Origin: Myxococcales bacterium
GTDB lineage: Bacteria > Myxococcota > UBA796 > SXON01
Length of the DNA stretch: 48,253 nt
Assembly (NCBI GenBank): GCA_009692585.1
Contig: SHYX01000037.1
Location: 1-48,253 of the forward strand
Direction: 5' to 3'
Part shown: one piece after another, positions 44,748 through 48,253 of the stretch
How the letters are laid out: the number at the start of each line of letters is the position of its first letter
How positions within the stretch are numbered: position 1 is the stretch's first letter
The notes under the pieces: generated by a model
Databases searched by the model: none
Seen by the model: only the letters and a program-made list of their open reading frames with translations
What the model was told of the DNA's origin: nothing
Translations under genes and position numbers: made by a program

Positions 44748-46775
44748 CTACGCCAAGAGCGCGCCCGACTGGTCCAAGCGCCACTGCGGGTGGGCAAGGA
44801 GCGCAGCCTCCAACGACGCGTGCTGGTCGGGGGCGACATCCGTTGGCCACCGCGCCGCCGAGCGTCGCCACCGTTCCAGGAAAGCAGGCCCCAGCAGCGG
44901 CCTGCCATCGGGCTCGCAGAGGGCGATCGTGGTCTGCTGTTTGGGTCCGCTCGCGACCCCCGGGGCGACGTAGAAGCCGGCGAGCAGCAAGGCGACGCGC
45001 ACGGCGGTGGAGTTGGAGTAGGTGTAGAGCGCTGTAGACTTGTCGCGACATGCAGCGCGGACGGTGCGGAACGCGGCAAGGGACCACAGGGGCGCGTCGA
45101 CCTTGAACGAAAAGGGGTCCCAGAGGATGAGGTCGGGGGCGGGTACCTGGGGCAGCGCCTCCAGGGCGTCACCCACGCGCAGCTCCCAGGTGATCGCCGC
45201 GCGTTTGCTGCGCCAGCAGCCTTGCGCGAGGAGCGCGGCGGGAGCGCCGTGACGGAGGCGGGGGAACGCGTGCGGGTGCAGCAGGGCGAGGCGGAGGGCG
45301 TCGAGGTCGCGCTCGAAGCTGACCAGGTGCAGGGGACGGGTGGCCTCGGCTTCCTCCCACGCGCGGATCACCTCCATCGCGTTGGTGGCGGCCCCCAGGC
45401 CGACGTCCCAGACGACGAGCGCTTCTCCGCCAGCGCGCGCGCGCTCCCGCACGAGGGGTTGTTCGACGTAGAGCCGGTGCGCCTCGTCCGGCGGCGCGCT
45501 CACCGCGTGCATGATCTCGCCGGAGGTGCGGTCCTGGATGCTGGTGAACGCCGGACCGCCTTCGAAGCCGGGATTGCGGTGGAGGCGCCAACGGCCCAGC
45601 GCGGCGGGCGGCGCCACCGGAGGGGTCCGGGGCCGGGGGCTGCTGACCGGGTGCTCCAGGTCCGACGCGTCCAGCTTGCTCCGGGCATCGGTGTACAACG
45701 CCGAGAACCCGCCCGTCGACAGCGCCGCCCGGATCCTTGCCATCAGGCCGAGCCAGAAATGCAGGTTGTGCAGCCCGATGAGCGTCCACGCCAGCGGCTC
45801 CCGCGCCGCGTACAGATGGCGCAGCCAGGCACGACTCGTCGTGAGGCAGGTCTGGCAGGAACACCGCGGATCGAGCGGCCGATCCTGGTCGGCGTAGACC
45901 CCCCGGCGCAGCTCGACCCGGCCCAGGCTGGTGTAGGCACGCCCGCGTTGGGCCATCGCGGTGGGCAGGATGCAGTCGAACAGGTCGATGCCGCGATGCA
46001 CCGCTTCGAGCAGGTCCAGCGGCGTGCCGACCCCCATCAGGTAACGCGGACGGTCGGCAGGCAGGAGCGCCGCCACCTGGGCGGTCACCGTCTCGCGCTC
46101 TTCCCGCGGTTCACCAACGGCGAGCCCGCCGATCGCGAAGCCGTCGAAGGCCTCCCCGGTCAGGCGCAGGGTGCTCTCCCGTCGCAGCGACGCGTGGCTT
46201 GCGCCCTGCACGATGGCAAAGAGGCCTGTCGGGGCGTCTCCGCGCGCGCCGAGCCCCCGGAGCGCCCATCGATGGGTTCGCTCCATCGCATCGCGCGCGG
46301 CCGCCTCGGGGACCGTCGAAGCCACGCAATGGTCGAGCACCATCGCGATGTCCGCGCCGAGCGTGAGCTGGGCTGACACGCTCGACTCCGGAGAAAGTCG
46401 CATCCGCGATCGGCTTGATGGCTCCGTGAGCTCGATGCCACCTTCGTCGACGCGGGCGTGCTGGCCGAGCGAGTACCCCTGAAAACCGCCGGAGTCGGTC
46501 AGGATGGGGCCGCCCCAGCCCATGCAGCGGTGCAGTCCACCGAGCGTCGCGACTCGCTCGACGCCCGGCGAGCGCGCCAGATGCCAGGTGTTGGCCAGGA
46601 GCATGGACGCGCCGGCCGGGGCGAGCGACTCCGTGCGTTGGGCACGCACGCAGCCCGCGGTGGCAACGGGCATGAACTGCGGCGTCTCCACGATGCCGTG
46701 CGGCGTGGTCAGCCGGCCGAGGCGAGCGTCGGTCGTCCCGTCGGGGCGGGTGACGGTGAAGGGGAGGCGGTTCAT
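44748..46775 (-). CDS. tgt: Queuine/preQ1 tRNA-guanine transglycosylase fused to MnmC-type methyltransferase
   Basis: The 675-residue open frame encodes two tRNA-modifying domains. Residues 1-365 are a Tgt: LTDSGGFQGYSLGQ (Asp94), ADIAMVLDHC (Asp148), GFAIGGLAVGEPREE, RYLMGVGTPLDLLEAV, nucleophile Asp267 in LFDCILPTAMAQRGRAYTS, and zinc ligands Cys305, Cys307, Cys310 and His336. The usual PTR-x-x-R is PTAMAQ, losing two Arg known in Tgt for tRNA contact. Residues about 395-675 match the DUF752 methyltransferase domain of MnmC: VVWDVGLGAATNAMEVIRAW as SAM-binding, LILWDPFSFKVDAPLWSLAA, TALYTYSNSTAVRVALLLAG. Tgt places a queuine precursor at G34; MnmC methylates nm5U34. The start at 46775 (MNRLPFTVTRPDG) is at the family-typical N-terminus. 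Confidence 0.9.
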   Translation of the reverse strand: MNRLPFTVTRPDGTTDARLGRLTTPHGIVETPQFMPVATAGCVRAQRTESLAPAGASMLLANTWHLARSPGVERVATLGGLHRCMGWGGPILTDSGGFQGYSLGQHARVDEGGIELTEPSSRSRMRLSPESSVSAQLTLGADIAMVLDHCVASTVPEAAARDAMERTHRWALRGLGARGDAPTGLFAIVQGASHASLRRESTLRLTGEAFDGFAIGGLAVGEPREERETVTAQVAALLPADRPRYLMGVGTPLDLLEAVHRGIDLFDCILPTAMAQRGRAYTSLGRVELRRGVYADQDRPLDPRCSCQTCLTTSRAWLRHLYAAREPLAWTLIGLHNLHFWLGLMARIRAALSTGGFSALYTDARSKLDASDLEHPVSSPRPRTPPVAPPAALGRWRLHRNPGFEGGPAFTSIQDRTSGEIMHAVSAPPDEAHRLYVEQPLVRERARAGGEALVVWDVGLGAATNAMEVIRAWEEAEATRPLHLVSFERDLDALRLALLHPHAFPRLRHGAPAALLAQGCWRSKRAAITWELRVGDALEALPQVPAPDLILWDPFSFKVDAPLWSLAAFRTVRAACRDKSTALYTYSNSTAVRVALLLAGFYVAPGVASGPKQQTTIALCEPDGRPLLGPAFLERWRRSAARWPTDVAPDQHASLEAALLAHPQWRLDQSGALLA

Positions 46776-46894
46776 GCGCGCGCGGAGTGTAGCCTCCGCC
46801 CCTGTCTCTGGTCGCGCCGCGGCAACCGCTTCGCGTGGTGGAGGGCCTGCGGCCCGCAGCGAGCACACGGCGCTCGGGCGAAGCCGGGCGGCCG
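46776..46894. other. Intergenic region, nothing recognised
   Basis: The largest gap in the window, about 120 bases between the tgt start and the end of the MYXO-CTERM gene. It is very GC-rich with several short GC inverted repeats (for example around GGGCCTGCGGCCC). I see no open frame, T-tract terminator or convincing promoter. It presumably carries the tgt promoter. Confidence 0.5.
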
Positions 46895-48253
46895 CTACCC
46901 CCGACGGCGTCGCACCATCGCACCGGCGAGAAGGAGGGCCGGAAGCGCCACGGCCGCCGGGCTGCCGGTGTCGCAGCCGCAGCCCCCGTCGTCCGTCTTG
47001 CCGTCGCCAGAGTCATCGGGGTTGCCGCCGATGTCGGGGCCGGTGTCGGTGCCGGTGTCGCCGGTGTCGTCGCTGCCGATGCCGCAGTCCTCCGGGGTGA
47101 TCTTGGTGCCGTCCAGGTCGTTGCAGTCATCGCCGCCGGCCGAAGCCGCGTCGTGGCCGTCGCCGTCCTGGTCGTCGTCGCTGCCACCGGAGCAGTCCTG
47201 GTCGATGCCGTCGTACCAGGTCTCCTCCTCGCCGGGGTTGATGTTGGCGTCGTCGTCGTCGCAGTCGTCGCCGCCGACTTCTTCGGCGTCGTAGCCGTCG
47301 CCGTCGATGTCGGTGTCGGTGGTGTCCGAGTCACAGTCGTTGTCGATGCCGTCGTACGGAATCTCCGCGGCGCCAGGGAAGATGCTGGGGTCGGTGTCGG
47401 TGCAGTCCTGGGTGACGTCCCAGCTGTCGCCGTCCTGGTCGGCGTCGTTGCCGTCGCAGTTCTGGTCGATGCCGTCGTACCAGACCTCGGTGGCGTCGGG
47501 ATTCACGCTGGCGTTGTTGTCGTCGCAGTCGGTGCCACCGGCCACGGCGTCGGTGTTGTGACCGTCGCCGTCGACGTCGAGGTCGGCCGCGGTGAGGTCG
47601 ACGCCATCACAGTCCTGGTCGATGCCGTCACCGACGATCTCGGTGGCACCGGGGTTGATGGAGGCGTCGGCGTCGTCACAGTCGATGGCGCTGGCGTAGC
47701 CGTCGCCGTCGGCATCCTCGATCTGGCTGCCGGGGCCGCCGTAGGCGCCGATGTCGCTGATGCTGCCGTCGGGATCCGACAGCGCCGGGTCACCCGCGTT
47801 GATCAGCGGGCTGGTGCCGTTGGGGAGCAGGACGTCGTTGGTGCAGTCCCCATCGACCGTGTAGTCGTAGAGGTCGGGGTCGAGGAAGATGTTGCCGGCC
47901 ATGGTCGCGAGGTCGGCGCTGGTGACGTACCCGCTGGCGTCGTCACTGACGTTGTTGTACCAGTCGTTGTAGGTGAACGTGGAGTTGGCGGCGGAGTCGC
48001 TGTCGTCCACCACGAGGCCGTCGCCGTCGGCGCTGTACCCCACGAGGTTGTTGCTGAAGGCACCGTGCACGCCGTACAGGTACAGGCCGCCGCCGTCGCT
48101 GGCGCCGTCGTTGCCCACCACGGTGTTGTTGGTCACAGCGAGCGCGTACTCGGTCACGAAGGCCATGCCGCCGCCGTAGTTGGCCACGTTCTCCTGGACG
48201 ACGTTGTTCGTCCACTCGGCGTTGGTGCTGTAGCTGGTGTAGACGCCGCCGCC
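46895..48253 (-). CDS. Beta-helix/MopE-repeat surface protein with MYXO-CTERM tail, 5' end outside window
   Basis: The frame is open to the right edge (453 codons present), so the N-terminus is missing. The first part is beta-helix-like, with Asn-rich turns such as NNTVVGNDGASDGGGLYLYG, AFSNNLVGYSADGDGL and FTYNDWYNN, as in right-handed parallel beta-helix proteins. Four full and one partial MopE-type units follow (DCDDADASINPGATEI, DGIDQDCDG; DCDDNNASVNPDATEV, DGIDQNCDG; and so on). The C-terminus ends with a Cys-rich GGCGCDTGSPA, a hydrophobic helix (ALPALLLAGAMV) and RRRRG. This is the MYXO-CTERM sorting signal of Myxococcota surface proteins, thought to be processed by a myxosortase. Confidence 0.9.
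   Translation of the reverse strand, partial: GGGVYTSYSTNAEWTNNVVQENVANYGGGMAFVTEYALAVTNNTVVGNDGASDGGGLYLYGVHGAFSNNLVGYSADGDGLVVDDSDSAANSTFTYNDWYNNVSDDASGYVTSADLATMAGNIFLDPDLYDYTVDGDCTNDVLLPNGTSPLINAGDPALSDPDGSISDIGAYGGPGSQIEDADGDGYASAIDCDDADASINPGATEIVGDGIDQDCDGVDLTAADLDVDGDGHNTDAVAGGTDCDDNNASVNPDATEVWYDGIDQNCDGNDADQDGDSWDVTQDCTDTDPSIFPGAAEIPYDGIDNDCDSDTTDTDIDGDGYDAEEVGGDDCDDDDANINPGEEETWYDGIDQDCSGGSDDDQDGDGHDAASAGGDDCNDLDGTKITPEDCGIGSDDTGDTGTDTGPDIGGNPDDSGDGKTDDGGCGCDTGSPAAVALPALLLAGAMVRRRRG

Noticed and set aside
44745..44762. GCGCT/AGCGC hairpin as a terminator between the GH92 gene and tgt
   Set aside because: The stem is only 5 bp, lies mostly in the tgt coding end and lacks a T-run.

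Overview
The window is dense, high-G+C bacterial chromosome, almost certainly from a myxobacterium-like member of the Myxococcota. The evidence is a C-terminal MYXO-CTERM-type sorting tail (46895-48253), several proteins built from the Asp/Cys-rich MopE-type metal-binding repeat, many lipoproteins with Asp/Ser or Asp/Ala low-complexity linkers, a Hanks-type Ser/Thr kinase, and two-component systems. No gap between genes exceeds about 120 bp. I see no rRNA, tRNA, CRISPR array, transposase, phage gene or replication origin. Neighbouring genes repeatedly share a 4-base start/stop overlap (ATGA, GTGA or TTGA), so most blocks look like translationally coupled operons.

Layout, left to right. 1-546: lipoprotein with a long Asp-Ser linker, cut by the window edge. 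570-12771 (minus): a long co-directional run. Read in transcription order it holds an ABC ATPase, two FtsX/MacB-type permeases, a LolA-like carrier, an outer-membrane barrel, a divergent S-adenosylhomocysteine hydrolase, a small helical protein, SixA, a fused E1 alpha/beta 2-oxoacid dehydrogenase, a FabD-like acyltransferase and an HD hydrolase. A shortened MarR gene (12756-12989) sits at its head. 13048-14666 (plus): histidine kinase and OmpR-type regulator. 14671-18102 (minus): 1143-residue MopE-repeat lipoprotein. 18192-21588 (minus): pheS-pheT.

21625-28279 (plus) is the most coherent accessory block: a lipoprotein, a transmembrane Ser/Thr kinase, a MopE/FG-GAP surface protein (frameshifted), a VKOR-DsbA fusion, an OmpA-like protein and a TlpA-like thioredoxin lipoprotein. 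I read it as a Cys-rich metal-binding surface protein encoded with its own disulfide-forming machinery and a kinase. 28292-31376: BamD-like protein (minus), then a DUF1844 protein and two tandem paralogous lipoproteins (plus). 31391-34463 (minus): selA, a J-like/RodZ-like HTH protein and an RluD-type pseudouridine synthase. 34491-36599 (plus): membrane GAF histidine kinase. 36568-38240 (minus): a CobW GTPase fused to MobA, and a small unknown. 38262-38951 (plus): unknown. 38959-42535 (minus): xthA, aldehyde dehydrogenase, arylsulfotransferase-like lipoprotein. 42548-44740 (plus): GH92 glycosidase lipoprotein. 44748-46775 (minus): Tgt fused to an MnmC-type methyltransferase. 46895-48253 (minus): beta-helix/MopE/MYXO-CTERM surface protein, cut by the window edge.

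The strongest candidates for something new are the Tgt-MnmC fusion, the CobW-MobA fusion lying near selA, and the kinase/MopE/disulfide operon. All functions are inferred from reading translated sequence; no database search was run.
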